From: RBG-16-66-20 sp036560705
Lineage (GTDB): Bacteria; Pseudomonadota; Gammaproteobacteria; Burkholderiales; SG8-39
Reading direction: 5' to 3'
Assembly: GCA_036560705.1 (NCBI GenBank)
Contig: DATBQR010000058.1
Location: forward strand, 91,741 to 155,740
DNA: 64,000 nt
The notes beneath the pieces are model-generated. The model had not been told where the DNA came from. It was given only the letters and a program-made list of their open reading frames with translations, and did not search any database. Positions within the stretch are counted from its first letter, which is position 1. Every line of letters begins with the position of its first letter. The position numbers and the translations under genes are program-made. Below, in pieces: positions 32,409-41,266 of this stretch.

Positions 32409-33056
32409 ATGGCACGCGGCGCCATAGATCTCCCGGAGAAACTCGCGGCGTACGTGGTTTCGACGGGCGTGCGCGAAACCGCGGTGCAGCGGCGTTTGCG
32501 CGCGGTGACGCGCAAGATTCCCTTCGGCACCATGCAGATCGGCCCCGAGCAGGCCGCGCTGATGCAGCTGCTGGTCCGCATGATCGGCGCCCGGCGCTGC
32601 CTCGAGATCGGCACCTTTACCGGCTATTCGTCGCTGGCCGTGGCGCTCGCGCTGCCGCCGGGCGGCCGCGTTGTCTGCTGCGACATGAGCGAAGAGTGGA
32701 CTGCCGTGGCGAGAAAATACTGGGCGCTGGCCGGCGTATCCGGGAAGATCCAGCTCAAGCTGGCGCCGGCGCTCGAGACGCTGAAAAAACTGAAAGGCCC
32801 GTTCGACTTCGTTTTCATCGACGCGGACAAGAGCAACTACCAGAACTACTACGACCGCTGCCTGAAGCTGGTGCGCAGGGGCGGCCTGATCGCCATCGAC
32901 AACACGCTGTGGCACGGCAGCGTGATCGACCGCAACGACCGGACGGCGGACGCGAAGGCGATCCGCGCCTTCAACGGGAAGCTGCGCCACGACCGCCGCG
33001 TCGAGATAGCGCTGGTGCCGATCGGCGACGGCGTGACGCTGGCGCTGAAGCGGTAG
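32409..33056 (+). CDS. SAM-dependent O-methyltransferase (CCoAOMT-like)
   Basis: A 215-residue family 3 O-methyltransferase. Motif I is RCLEIGTFTGYSSLAVALAL (~62-81), motif II VVCCDMSEEW, and the metal/catalytic motif FDFVFIDADKSNYQNYYDRC is diagnostic for catechol/caffeoyl-CoA-type enzymes. IAIDNTLWHGSV and FNGKLRHDRRVEIALVPIGDG complete the family pattern. The acceptor is unknown; bacterial members methylate catechols or act on small phenolics. It starts two bases after the ilvA stop and is probably cotranscribed with it. Confidence 0.88.
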   Translation: MARGAIDLPEKLAAYVVSTGVRETAVQRRLRAVTRKIPFGTMQIGPEQAALMQLLVRMIGARRCLEIGTFTGYSSLAVALALPPGGRVVCCDMSEEWTAVARKYWALAGVSGKIQLKLAPALETLKKLKGPFDFVFIDADKSNYQNYYDRCLKLVRRGGLIAIDNTLWHGSVIDRNDRTADAKAIRAFNGKLRHDRRVEIALVPIGDGVTLALKR

Positions 33057-33060
33057 TTAC

Positions 33061-33750
33061 CTAGTCCTTGCGTTCGCCGAAATATCCCGGCGCGATTTCG
33101 TCCGCGTAGCACACGGGCGAGGCCAGCTTGCTCGGCTCGCCCGCGGGCGGTTCGCCGAGGAATGCGAGATTGTCGCCGTCTCGTCTGTACACGCCGCGTT
33201 CGGTCACCAGCCAGTCCACCGGGATGTCCCAGCTCTGCGGATGGATGGTCTCCATGCGCGCGATTTCGTAGGTCACGCCGATCACCGCGGGCTTTTTGGG
33301 CAGGGAAGCCAGGGTGCGGTCGAAAAATCCGGCGCCGTAGCCCAGCCGGTAGCCGCCGCCGTCCCAGCCGTTCATCGGCAGCAGCACCGCGTCGGGAACC
33401 ACCGCCGCCGAATTCACCGGGTAGGGAATATCCAAGCCGCCCACGGCCGTTTCAATGCCGGGATGCCACTCGCGGAAAATCATCGGCGTGCGCGGCGCCA
33501 CGATCACCGGCAGCGCGGTCAACGCGCCGCGCTCGCGCAGCGTTCTTGCGATGTGCCTCGCGTCGTACTCGCCCCGGATCGGCCAGCAGAAAGCGAGCTT
33601 CGCCATGGCGAGGCCGGGGAACGCGCGCTCGATGTGGGCGTCCATCCGTTCGCGGAAGCGCTCGAGCGTCGCCGCGTCCAGCGTTTCGCGCTTGGCGATC
33701 AGGCGCTGGCGCTCGGCTTTCCGCCAGGCTTTTAATTCATCTGCTGTCAT
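33061..33750 (-). CDS. 5-formyltetrahydrofolate cyclo-ligase
   Basis: Recycles 5-formyl-THF to 5,10-methenyl-THF with ATP. The 229-residue protein has the N-terminal WRKAERQRLIAKRETLD, LAFCWPIRGEYDAR, and the signature loop AVLLPMNGWDGGGYRLGYGAGFFDRTLASL (Gly-rich triphosphate site), then VIGVTYEIARME. ATG 33750 gives the normal N-terminus. The gene is divergent from slt with only 33 bases between start codons. Unlike many proteobacteria there is no room for a 6S RNA gene directly upstream. Confidence 0.92.
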   Translation of the reverse strand: MTADELKAWRKAERQRLIAKRETLDAATLERFRERMDAHIERAFPGLAMAKLAFCWPIRGEYDARHIARTLRERGALTALPVIVAPRTPMIFREWHPGIETAVGGLDIPYPVNSAAVVPDAVLLPMNGWDGGGYRLGYGAGFFDRTLASLPKKPAVIGVTYEIARMETIHPQSWDIPVDWLVTERGVYRRDGDNLAFLGEPPAGEPSKLASPVCYADEIAPGYFGERKD

Positions 33751-33783
33751 ACGGCTGTGTACCCGGAGTGTTAAGCTTAGTCC

Positions 33784-35763
33784 ATGATTTTTAGGCGTTT
33801 CCTCACCACTATAACAGCCCTGCTCCTGTCGGGCGGGGTGGGCGCCGCGCTCGCGCATGGCGCAGCCGCGCCCAAGGCGGCGTCCGCGGATGAGGTTCTC
33901 CTCAAGGCATACGATGCATTCCGCGCCGGGGATGCGGTCAGGCTGCAGAAATTCTCAGGCCAGCTGGGTGGCGGCACGGGCGCCGGCGTGCTTGCGCCCT
34001 ACCTCGAGTACTGGCGCCTGAAGATCCGCATCGAGGACGCGCCGGAAGCCGACGTGGGCGCCTTCCTCGAGCAGCAGGAGGGCAGCTATCTCGCCGACCG
34101 GCTGCGCGCCGACTGGCTGAAGGAGCTCGGCCGGCGCGGCGACTGGCTGGGCTTCGACCGGACCCTGCCGCCGCTCGCGCAGGACGACCTGGAAATCCGC
34201 TGCTACGCCTGGCTGTCGCGCCTGTCGCGCGGCGACGAGAGCGCCTTCGACGAGGCGCGCGCGGTGTGGCGGGAGCCGCGCGAGCTGCCCGACGGCTGCA
34301 ACGAGCTGGTCGACAAGATGCTCGATACCGGAAAAATCAGCGTTGACGACGTCTGGCGCCGGGTGCGGCTGCTGTTCGAGAACGGCGTGCTCACCGCGGC
34401 GCGGCGCACGCTCGCCTTCCTGCCGCCCGGCGAGAAGCACGACGAAGTGCAGCTCAACCAGGCGGCCATCGCGCCGAAGAAATTCCTCAGCGGCCCGCCG
34501 CGCAACCTGGACAGGCGCGCGGCGCGCGAGATCGCCGTGTTCGCGGTGCTGCGGCTCGCGCGCAGCGATCTGGAAGGCGCGGCGGAGCTGCTGCGCGGCA
34601 AGCTGGGCGCGCGGCTCCCTGCCGGGGACGTGAAGTACCTGTGGGGCCGCCTCGCCTACGAGGGCGCGCGGCGCCTGATCCCGGAGGCGCTGCAGTGGTA
34701 CGCGCTCGCCGACGATGCCGCGCTGAACGACGAGCAGCTCGCCTGGAAAGCGCGCGCCGCGCTGCGCGTGCCGGACTGGCAGGCGGTGCGCGACGCGATC
34801 GACCGCATGTCGGCCGTCGCGCGCCAGGATCCGGCCTGGATCTACTGGTACGGCCGCGCGCTCGGCGCGCAGGGGCGCGACGACGGCGCGCGCGCCTATT
34901 ACCTGCGCATCATGGGGCAGCCGAACTTCTACGGACTGCTCGCCGGCGAGGAACTCGGCATCATGGCGATGGCGCCCGAGCCGTTTTACGAATCGGCCGA
35001 AGCCGACGTGGCGGCCGCGAAGGCCGTGCCCGGCCTCGCGCGCGCGCTCGAGCTCTACCGCCTCGACCTGCGCTCGGAGGCGACGCGCGAATGGGTATTC
35101 GCCATCCGCGGCATGGACGACACGCAGCTGCTGGCGGCCGCGGAACTCGCGCGCCGCGCGGGGATCTTCGACCGCGCGATCAACACCGCCGACAAGACCG
35201 TGCACCTGCACAACTACAAGGTGCGGTTCCTCGCGCCGTTCCGCGAGCTGTTCGACGAATACGCGCGCGCCGCCGGCCTGGAGGAGGCCTGGGTGCTGGG
35301 ACTGGTGCGCCAGGAAAGCCGCTTCATCGTGGATGCCAGGTCCTCGACCGGCGCGAAGGGGCTCATGCAGCTGATGCCGGCGACCGCGCGCTGGGTCGCC
35401 AAGCACGACGGGGTGAAGGATTTCAATCCGTCGCGCATCGCCGAGGTGCCGGTCAACATCGCGCTGGGGACCGGCTACCTGAGGCACGTGCTCGACGACC
35501 TGGGCCACCCGGTGCTCGCTTCCACCGCCTACAACGCCGGGCCCGGCCGCGCGCGCCGCTGGCGCGATGCGCTGCCGCTGGAGGGCGCGGTCTACGTGGA
35601 AACGATCCCGTTCAACGAGACGCGCGACTACGTGAAGAAGGTGATGGCGAACACGATGTACTACTCCCAGCTGATCGGCGGTAAGCTTATCCCGCTGAAG
35701 GACAGGCTCGGCCAGATACCGGCCAGGCAGCCTGCCGAGCGTTTCAACGAAGAGCTGCCGTGA
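33784..35763 (+). CDS. slt: Soluble lytic murein transglycosylase
   Basis: 659 residues. A signal peptide (MIFRRFLTTITALLLSGGVG, ending ~AALAHG) is followed by a long superhelical U-domain (residues ~40-470). The catalytic SLT domain is at ~480-620: LGLVRQESRFIVDARSSTGA carries the catalytic Glu, GLMQLMPATARWVA, NIALGTGYLRHVL and ASTAYNAGPGRARRW. It cleaves peptidoglycan glycan strands to anhydro-muropeptides, the substrates imported by AmpG-type permeases such as the one at 3.4 kb. ATG 33784 is six bases after TAAGCT. Confidence 0.93.
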   Translation: MIFRRFLTTITALLLSGGVGAALAHGAAAPKAASADEVLLKAYDAFRAGDAVRLQKFSGQLGGGTGAGVLAPYLEYWRLKIRIEDAPEADVGAFLEQQEGSYLADRLRADWLKELGRRGDWLGFDRTLPPLAQDDLEIRCYAWLSRLSRGDESAFDEARAVWREPRELPDGCNELVDKMLDTGKISVDDVWRRVRLLFENGVLTAARRTLAFLPPGEKHDEVQLNQAAIAPKKFLSGPPRNLDRRAAREIAVFAVLRLARSDLEGAAELLRGKLGARLPAGDVKYLWGRLAYEGARRLIPEALQWYALADDAALNDEQLAWKARAALRVPDWQAVRDAIDRMSAVARQDPAWIYWYGRALGAQGRDDGARAYYLRIMGQPNFYGLLAGEELGIMAMAPEPFYESAEADVAAAKAVPGLARALELYRLDLRSEATREWVFAIRGMDDTQLLAAAELARRAGIFDRAINTADKTVHLHNYKVRFLAPFRELFDEYARAAGLEEAWVLGLVRQESRFIVDARSSTGAKGLMQLMPATARWVAKHDGVKDFNPSRIAEVPVNIALGTGYLRHVLDDLGHPVLASTAYNAGPGRARRWRDALPLEGAVYVETIPFNETRDYVKKVMANTMYYSQLIGGKLIPLKDRLGQIPARQPAERFNEELP

Positions 35764-36719
35764 ACTACGACAATTTCCTCGTCCTCGGGGGGTCCGGCTT
35801 CGTCGGCCGGCACCTGGTCGCCGCGCTCGCCGCGCGCGGGGCGCGCGTGACCGTGCCGACGCGCCGCCGCGACCGCGCCAGGCACCTGATCCTGCTGCCG
35901 ACGGTGGAGGTGATCGAGACCGATGCGCGCGATTCGCGCACGCTCGCCAAACTCGCCGCCGGGCGCGACGCGGTCATCAACCTCGCCGGCGTGCTGCACA
36001 GCCGGCCCGCGAAAGGGTCGAACCGCTATGGGCCCGATTTCGCGCGGGCGCACGTGGAACTCGCGCAGGCGGTGGTCACCGCCTGCCGCGAAGCCGGGGT
36101 CAAGCGGCTGCTGCATATGAGCTCCCTCGGCGCCGAGCCGAACGCGCCCTCCGAATACCTGCGTTCCAAGGGCGTCGGCGAAGACCTGGTGCTCGCCGCG
36201 GACGACCTCGCGGCGACCGCGTTCCGGCCCTCCGTCATATTCGGACCAGAGGACCGGTTCCTCAACCTGTTCGCGAAACTCACCGCGTTGTTCCCCGTCC
36301 TCGCGCTCGGTTCGCCCGAGGCGCGCTTCCAGCCGGTCTACGTGGGCGACGTGGTGCAGGCGATGCTCGCTTCGCTCGACAACCGCGAAGCCATCGGCAA
36401 GCGCTACGACCTGTGCGGCCCGCACGAGTGCACGCTGCGCGAACTCGTCCATTACGTCTGCAACCTCACCGGGCGCACGCGGCTGATCGTCGGCCTGCCC
36501 GACAGCCTTTCGTACCTGCAGGCCTGGGCGATGGAATTCCTGCCGTTCCCGCTGCTGACGCGCGACAACTACCGCTCGATGCAGGTGCCGAGCGTCTGCG
36601 ACTGTGAATTTCCCTTCGGCATCCAGCCGGCCGCGCTCGAAGCTGTCGCGCCCGCCTGGCTCGCGCACGCGGCCCCGCGCGAGCGTTACCCCAAGCTGCG
36701 CTGGCGCGCGGGAAGATAG
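35760..36719 (+). CDS. NAD(P)-binding SDR, complex I NDUFA9-like
   Basis: A 319-residue extended/atypical short-chain reductase. The dinucleotide motif is FLVLGGSGFVGRHLVAALAA (~6-25), followed by DAVINLAGVLHSRPAKGS and HMSSLGAEPNAPSEYLRSKG with the Tyr-x-x-x-Lys pair. Then come FRPSVIFGPEDRFLNLFAKL and FQPVYVGDVVQAML. This is the bacterial NDUFA9/39-kDa-like family; substrates are unknown. GTG 35760 overlaps the slt stop (GTGA), so it is translationally coupled to slt, an arrangement conserved in many betaproteobacteria, as is the following cca. Confidence 0.87.
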   Translation: MNYDNFLVLGGSGFVGRHLVAALAARGARVTVPTRRRDRARHLILLPTVEVIETDARDSRTLAKLAAGRDAVINLAGVLHSRPAKGSNRYGPDFARAHVELAQAVVTACREAGVKRLLHMSSLGAEPNAPSEYLRSKGVGEDLVLAADDLAATAFRPSVIFGPEDRFLNLFAKLTALFPVLALGSPEARFQPVYVGDVVQAMLASLDNREAIGKRYDLCGPHECTLRELVHYVCNLTGRTRLIVGLPDSLSYLQAWAMEFLPFPLLTRDNYRSMQVPSVCDCEFPFGIQPAALEAVAPAWLAHAAPRERYPKLRWRAGR

Positions 36720-36741
36720 TTTCGGTGAGGGTCGGCTGGGT

Positions 36742-37779
36742 TTGAAAACCTATACGGTCGGCGGCGCGGTGCGCGACGAACTGCTGGGCCTTGCCGTCCA
36801 GGACAAAGATTATGTTGTCGTCGGCGCCACGCCGGAAGAAATGGTAGCTGCCGGCTACAAGCCGGTCGGCAAGGACTTCCCGGTGTTCCTGCATCCGAAG
36901 ACGCACGAGGAGTACGCGCTCGCGCGCACCGAGCGCAAGAGCGGGCGCGGCTACAAGGGCTTCACCGTCTACGCCGCGCCGGACGTCACTCTGGAACAGG
37001 ACCTCGCGCGCCGCGACCTCACCATCAACGCCATCGCCAAAGCGGACGACGGCGCGCTTATCGATCCGTTCCACGGGCAGAAGGACGTAAAGGACGGCGT
37101 GCTGCGGCACGTGAGCGAGGCTTTCGCCGAGGACCCGGTGCGCATCCTGCGCGTCGCGCGCTTCGCCGCGCGCTTCGGCTTCCGCGTCGCCGACGAAACC
37201 TTGGCGTTGATGAAGATGATGGTCGCCTCCGGAGAAACCGATCACCTGGTTCCCGAGCGCGTCTGGCAGGAATTCGCCAAGGGCCTTACCGAACCCAAGC
37301 CGGGGCTGATGTTCGAAGTGCTCGAACAATGCGGCCTGCGCCCGAAGCTGCTGCCCGAACTAAAACAACTGCCGAAGACCTTTTCCGGTTCTCTGCCGGT
37401 ACGTTTTACCGTTCTGTGCTGGCCGCTGTCGGAAACCGAAATCAAAGCCTTGTGCGACCGCCTGAAAGTGCCGAACGAGGAACGTGAACTCGCCCTGCTC
37501 GCCTGTCGTTGCCAAAGTTTCCTGAATGCTTCGAAACCCGGCGAATTCCTGAACCTCTTCAAGCGCGCCGACGCCTTCCGCCGCCCTGAGCGCTTTGCCG
37601 CCTTCCTCGACGCCGCACGTTTAGCGCAAGCAGGTTTCGATTCGCAGAAAATCGACCGCACCCTTAAAGCCGCGTCCGTGGTGGATGCGGGTGCGGTAGC
37701 GAGCCGGGCATCTGCGCCCGCGGAGATTCCGGCGCTGCTCGATGCGGCGCGCGAGCAGGCAATCGCCGCCGCGCTCTGA
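36742..37779 (+). CDS. cca: CCA-adding tRNA nucleotidyltransferase, no HD domain
   Basis: Adds or repairs the tRNA 3' CCA end. The class II signatures are present: KTYTVGGAVRDELLG, the metal DxD in QDKDYVVVGATPEEM, ARTERKSGRGYKGF, ARRDLTINAIA and the RILRVARFAARFGF helix. At 345 residues it lacks the C-terminal HD phosphohydrolase domain of E. coli Cca (412). TTG 36742 is preferred, as the protein begins exactly at the conserved K-x-Y-x-VGGAVRD; an upstream ATG would overlap the preceding gene by over 100 bases. The tRNA at 14.8 kb already encodes CCA, so repair may be its main job. Confidence 0.9.
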   Translation: MKTYTVGGAVRDELLGLAVQDKDYVVVGATPEEMVAAGYKPVGKDFPVFLHPKTHEEYALARTERKSGRGYKGFTVYAAPDVTLEQDLARRDLTINAIAKADDGALIDPFHGQKDVKDGVLRHVSEAFAEDPVRILRVARFAARFGFRVADETLALMKMMVASGETDHLVPERVWQEFAKGLTEPKPGLMFEVLEQCGLRPKLLPELKQLPKTFSGSLPVRFTVLCWPLSETEIKALCDRLKVPNEERELALLACRCQSFLNASKPGEFLNLFKRADAFRRPERFAAFLDAARLAQAGFDSQKIDRTLKAASVVDAGAVASRASAPAEIPALLDAAREQAIAAAL

Positions 37780-37812
37780 AAGTTTCCAATTCCCGAGCCG
37801 AAAGGAAGGGCA

Positions 37813-38433
37813 ATGATTGATCTCTACACGTGGAGCACGCCGAACGGGCGCAAGGTGTCCATCATGCTCGAGGAGTGCGGCCTGCCGTACCGCGTGCATC
37901 CGGTCGACATCAGCAAGGGTGACCAGTTCAAGCCGGAGTTCCTCGCCATCAATCCGAACAACCGCATTCCGGCGATCGTCGATCCGCACGGTCCCGAGGG
38001 CAAGCCGCTGCCGCTGTTCGAGTCGGGCGCGATCCTTGTTTATCTTTCCGCCAAAGTCGGCAACCGCTTTCTGCCCGCGACGGATCGCGGCAAGTGGATC
38101 GCGCTGCAGTGGCTGATGTTCCAGATGGGCGGCGTGGGGCCGATGTTCGGGCAGGCGCACCATTTCATGCGCGCGAAGAAGGACGAGATTCCCTACGGCA
38201 GCGAGCGCTACGGCACGGAGGCGAAGCGCCTCTACGGCGTGCTGAACAAGCGCCTGTCGGAAGCGGCCTACCTGGCTGAAGAATATTCCATCGCCGACAT
38301 CGCCACCTATCCCTGGGTGGCGCGCCACGAGTGGCATCGCGTGGATCTCGCCGAATTTCCCGCGGTGAAGCGCTGGTACGACACCATCGGCGCGCGGCCG
38401 GCCGTCGCACGTGGGATGGCGATTCCTCAATGA
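37813..38433 (+). CDS. Glutathione S-transferase (YfcG/Nu-like)
   Basis: 206 residues. The thioredoxin-like N-domain begins MIDLYTWSTPNGRKVSIMLE, where the T-x-N-G-x-K pattern is typical of YfcG/Ure2p-like disulfide-reducing GSTs. The NRIPAIVDPHGPEGKPLPLFESGAI region supplies the cis-Pro and Glu-Ser glutathione site. The helical C-domain includes YGVLNKRLSEAAYLAEEYSIADIATYPW. GGAAGG precedes ATG. With gshA/gshB elsewhere in the window, glutathione use is consistent. After its stop there is a short sequence resembling its own C-terminal codons. Confidence 0.9.
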   Translation: MIDLYTWSTPNGRKVSIMLEECGLPYRVHPVDISKGDQFKPEFLAINPNNRIPAIVDPHGPEGKPLPLFESGAILVYLSAKVGNRFLPATDRGKWIALQWLMFQMGGVGPMFGQAHHFMRAKKDEIPYGSERYGTEAKRLYGVLNKRLSEAAYLAEEYSIADIATYPWVARHEWHRVDLAEFPAVKRWYDTIGARPAVARGMAIPQ

Positions 38434-38456
38434 GGGTCGAAGACGTGCGACTCCTT

Positions 38457-38486
38457 CATGTGCGGGGGATGGCGGTTCCGTCCTGA
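38457..38486 (+). other. Degenerate echo of the gst 3' end
   Basis: Bases 38457-38486 read HVRGMAVPS-stop, matching the true gst terminus VARGMAIPQ-stop (38404-38433) at roughly 20 of 30 bases. It may be the remnant of a second gst copy or a partial tandem duplication. An 18-codon frame starting in the gst stop (ATGA) reads through it; I do not think it is a gene. Confidence 0.35.
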
Positions 38487-38493
38487 TCGCCGG

Positions 38494-39618
38494 CTAGAGC
38501 GTCTGCGAGCGGTCTCCGCTGGAGAATCCCATCAGCGGAGCATCGACGCCGCGCCCGACGGCCAGCACCTTGAACAGTTCGCCCATCTCGGAGGGGTGAA
38601 GCAGTTTCTGCGCCGCTGATGCCGCCGGCAGGTAGCGTTTTGCATCGGCGGGATCTTCCTGGGCAAGCAGGTCGGTAATGCCGCAGTTGACGAGGAACTG
38701 CGCCTGGTTGGCGTAGCCCAGTACTTCCAGTCCGGCGTCGCCCGCCGCACGCGCGAGGGCGCTGAAGTCCACGTGGGCGGTGATGTCCTGCAGGCCCGGC
38801 AGATAGAACGGGTCGCCGTGCACGTGGTGGCGGTAGTGGCAGGCGAGCGTGCCCATGGAGCGCTGCGGATGGAAATACTCGCGCGCCGGAAAACCATAGT
38901 CGATGACGAGAACCGCGCCGCGCTCGAGGAAGCGGCCGAGCGAGCGCATCCAGGCGCGCGCGAAGAGGGCGAGTTCGCTTTCGTAGCGGCCCGAGGGCGG
39001 AATGTCGATGGGGATATTTTTTGCAGCGCTGAATACGGCCTTGTCGGCGACGCGGTCGGACCACGCCAGCTGTCCTTCGTTTGCGCACACGCCGCGCTCC
39101 AGGATCCCCGCGCGCGTCCACGCCAGCGCGTGCACTGGCATCGCGTCCGCCACTTCGTTGGCGAGCATCACGCCGCGGAAGCGCTCAGGGAGCCTGTCGA
39201 TCCATTGAACGCTGCTTCCCAGGGTTTCCTTTTGTCTTTGTTTCAATTCCGGACTTGTCTCCAGAATGAAATAAGGAACGGAAAGATCCTGCAGCACCGT
39301 TCGCGCCAGCGCCCCTGAACCCGCACCAAATTCCAACACGGCGTCGCCGGGCTGCAGCAGTTCGCGGACCTGGCGCGCGAGCGTGCGCCCGAACAGGGGC
39401 GAGAGCTCGGGCGCGGTGACGAAATCGCCGCCCGCACCCAGCTTGCGCGCGCCGGCGGCGTAGTAGCCGAGGCCGGGCTCGTACAGCGCGAGCTCCATGT
39501 AGCGCGCGAAGGAAATCCAGTTGCCGGAGGCTGCCAGTTCCGCGCCGATGCGTTCGAGCAGCGCGCGGCTCGCGGCGAGCGCCTGGGGATCGGGCGAGGG
39601 AAGCTCAGTGGGACGCAT
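38494..39618 (-). CDS. SAM-dependent methyltransferase, MidA/NDUFAF7 family
   Basis: 374 residues. The family pattern is clear: GNWISFARYMELALYEPGLG, FVTAPELSPLFGRTLARQV, LEFGAGSGALARTVLQDL (SAM motif I, ~90-107), VMLANEVADAMPVHALAW, and VIDYGFPAREYFHPQRSMGT, with the HVDFSALARAAGDAGLEV stretch near the end. The mitochondrial homologue NDUFAF7 symmetrically dimethylates an arginine of a complex I subunit; the bacterial role is unproven. It is divergent from the pteridine reductase gene, 40 bases between starts. Confidence 0.88.
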   Translation of the reverse strand: MRPTELPSPDPQALAASRALLERIGAELAASGNWISFARYMELALYEPGLGYYAAGARKLGAGGDFVTAPELSPLFGRTLARQVRELLQPGDAVLEFGAGSGALARTVLQDLSVPYFILETSPELKQRQKETLGSSVQWIDRLPERFRGVMLANEVADAMPVHALAWTRAGILERGVCANEGQLAWSDRVADKAVFSAAKNIPIDIPPSGRYESELALFARAWMRSLGRFLERGAVLVIDYGFPAREYFHPQRSMGTLACHYRHHVHGDPFYLPGLQDITAHVDFSALARAAGDAGLEVLGYANQAQFLVNCGITDLLAQEDPADAKRYLPAASAAQKLLHPSEMGELFKVLAVGRGVDAPLMGFSSGDRSQTL

Positions 39619-39658
39619 GGCGGGCCTGCGGGGAATTTAACCTAGAATTCAGCCCTGT

Positions 39659-40405
39659 ATGAGCGGCGAACTCGAAGGAAAGACGGCTCTTGTTACCGGC
39701 GCGGCACGGCGCATCGGCGCGGCGATCGCGCGCCGCCTGCACGCGGCGGGCGCCAGCGTGGTGCTGCATTATCGCGGCGCCGAGGCCGAGGCGGCCGGCC
39801 TGGAGGCGGAGCTGAACGCGTTGCGCGCCGGCAGCGCCGTGCGGATGAAGGCGGATTTGCTGGCGCCGATCGCGCCGCGCGCGCTGGTGGACGCGGCGCT
39901 GGCGCATTTCCGGCGGCTGGACGTGCTGGTGAACAACGCCTCCACCTTCTATCCGACGGCGCTCGGCTCGATCGAGGCCGGCCACTGGGAAGAGCTGATG
40001 GGTTCGAACCTGCGCGCGCCGCTGTTCATCGCCCAGGAAGCGGCGCCGGAACTGAGAAAAAACGGCGGCGCCATCGTCAACATCGCCGACATCCACGCCG
40101 AGCGCCCGCTCAAGGGCTATCTCGTCTACAGCATGGCGAAGGCGGGACTCGCCGCGCTCACGCGCTCGCTCGCGCTCGAGCTCGCTCCCGAGGTGCGCGT
40201 CAACGCGGTGGCGCCCGGCGCGATCGCCTGGCCCGATGACGGCCAGTTCGAGCCGCGGGAACGCGAGCGCATTCTCGCCAGCACGCCGCTCTCGCGCCTC
40301 GGTTCGCCCGAGGAGATCGCGCGGGCAGTACACTTCCTCGCCACGGCCCCTTTCGTCACCGGCCAGGTCCTGGCGGTGGATGGCGGCCGATCGGTATACC
40401 TATGA
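39659..40405 (+). CDS. Pteridine reductase (PTR1/FolM-like SDR)
   Basis: A 248-residue classical short-chain dehydrogenase. It has TALVTGAARRIGAAIARRLHA, where the Arg-Arg after the Gly motif is the mark of NADPH-dependent pteridine reductases. NNAS in VLVNNASTFYPTALG and the active site YLVYSMAKAGLAALTRSLA (Tyr-x-x-x-Lys) follow, as does the C-terminal VTGQVLAVDGGRSVYL. FolM-type enzymes reduce dihydrofolate/dihydrobiopterin. TAGAAT lies ten bases before ATG 39659. The ttcA start overlaps its stop (ATGA). Confidence 0.85.
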   Translation: MSGELEGKTALVTGAARRIGAAIARRLHAAGASVVLHYRGAEAEAAGLEAELNALRAGSAVRMKADLLAPIAPRALVDAALAHFRRLDVLVNNASTFYPTALGSIEAGHWEELMGSNLRAPLFIAQEAAPELRKNGGAIVNIADIHAERPLKGYLVYSMAKAGLAALTRSLALELAPEVRVNAVAPGAIAWPDDGQFEPRERERILASTPLSRLGSPEEIARAVHFLATAPFVTGQVLAVDGGRSVYL

Positions 40406-41265
40406 GCGACCCGCGAAAAGAAGAATACGAAGTCAACAAGCTCGCCAAGCGCATCCGCCGGCAGGTGGGCGAAGCCATTGCCGATTTCAAGCTGATCGAG
40501 GAGGGCGATCGCGTGATGGTCTGCCTCTCGGGCGGCAAGGACAGCTACGGCATGCTGGATACCTTGATGCACATGCAGAGCAAGGCACCGGTCCGGTTCG
40601 AACTGATCGCCGTCAACCTCGACCAGAAGCAGCCCGGGTTCCCGGCGCGCGTGCTGCCGGACTATCTTTCCTCGCTCGGCGTGCCGTTCAAAATCATCGA
40701 GCAGGACACCTACTCCATCGTCAAGCGGGTGGTCCCCGAAGGCAAGACCATGTGCGGCCTGTGCTCGCGGCTGCGGCGCGGCGTGCTGTATCGCGTCGCC
40801 GGCGAACTGGGCGCCACCAAGATCGCGCTCGGCCACCACCGCGACGACGTGCTGGCGACTTTTTTCCTCAACCTGTTCTACGCCGGCAAGCTGAAGGCGA
40901 TGCCGGCCAAGCTGCGCTCCGACGACGGCAGGCACGTCGTCATCCGCCCGCTCGCCTACGTCGCCGAGGAAGACCTCGCCGCCTACGCGGAGGCGAAAGC
41001 CTTTCCCATCATCCCGTGCACGCTGTGCGGCTCGCAGGCGAACCTGCAGCGGCAGGTGGTCGGCCGGATGCTGAAGGAGTGGGAGAAGGCCGAGCCGGGC
41101 CGCATCCAGTCCATCCTGCGCGCGATGACCGACGTGCGGCCGTCACAGCTGCTCGACCGCAAGCTGTTCGATTTCGCCGGATTGAAACCGGATGCGGGCG
41201 CCGACCGGACGCCGGTCAACGTGGTGAAATTCAGGGAACTCGGCGAGCCGCTGTTCGTCGAATAG
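40402..41265 (+). CDS. ttcA: tRNA 2-thiocytidine biosynthesis protein TtcA
   Basis: Thiolates C32 of certain tRNAs (including Arg tRNAs) using an Fe-S cluster and ATP. The 287-residue protein has the PP-loop motif VMVCLSGGKDSYGMLDTLM (~37-55), the first conserved CxxC in KTMCGLCSRLRRGVLYRVA (~115-134), and the second in FPIIPCTLCGSQANLQRQ. The sequence HHRDDVLATFFLNLFY is also typical. ATG overlaps the pteridine reductase stop by four bases. Length is slightly below the usual ~300. Confidence 0.94.
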   Translation: MSDPRKEEYEVNKLAKRIRRQVGEAIADFKLIEEGDRVMVCLSGGKDSYGMLDTLMHMQSKAPVRFELIAVNLDQKQPGFPARVLPDYLSSLGVPFKIIEQDTYSIVKRVVPEGKTMCGLCSRLRRGVLYRVAGELGATKIALGHHRDDVLATFFLNLFYAGKLKAMPAKLRSDDGRHVVIRPLAYVAEEDLAAYAEAKAFPIIPCTLCGSQANLQRQVVGRMLKEWEKAEPGRIQSILRAMTDVRPSQLLDRKLFDFAGLKPDAGADRTPVNVVKFRELGEPLFVE

Positions 41266-41266
41266 C

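Noticed and set aside
33751..33783. 6S RNA gene beside the 5-formyl-THF cyclo-ligase
   Set aside because: The gap is only 33 bases, far too short for ssrS.
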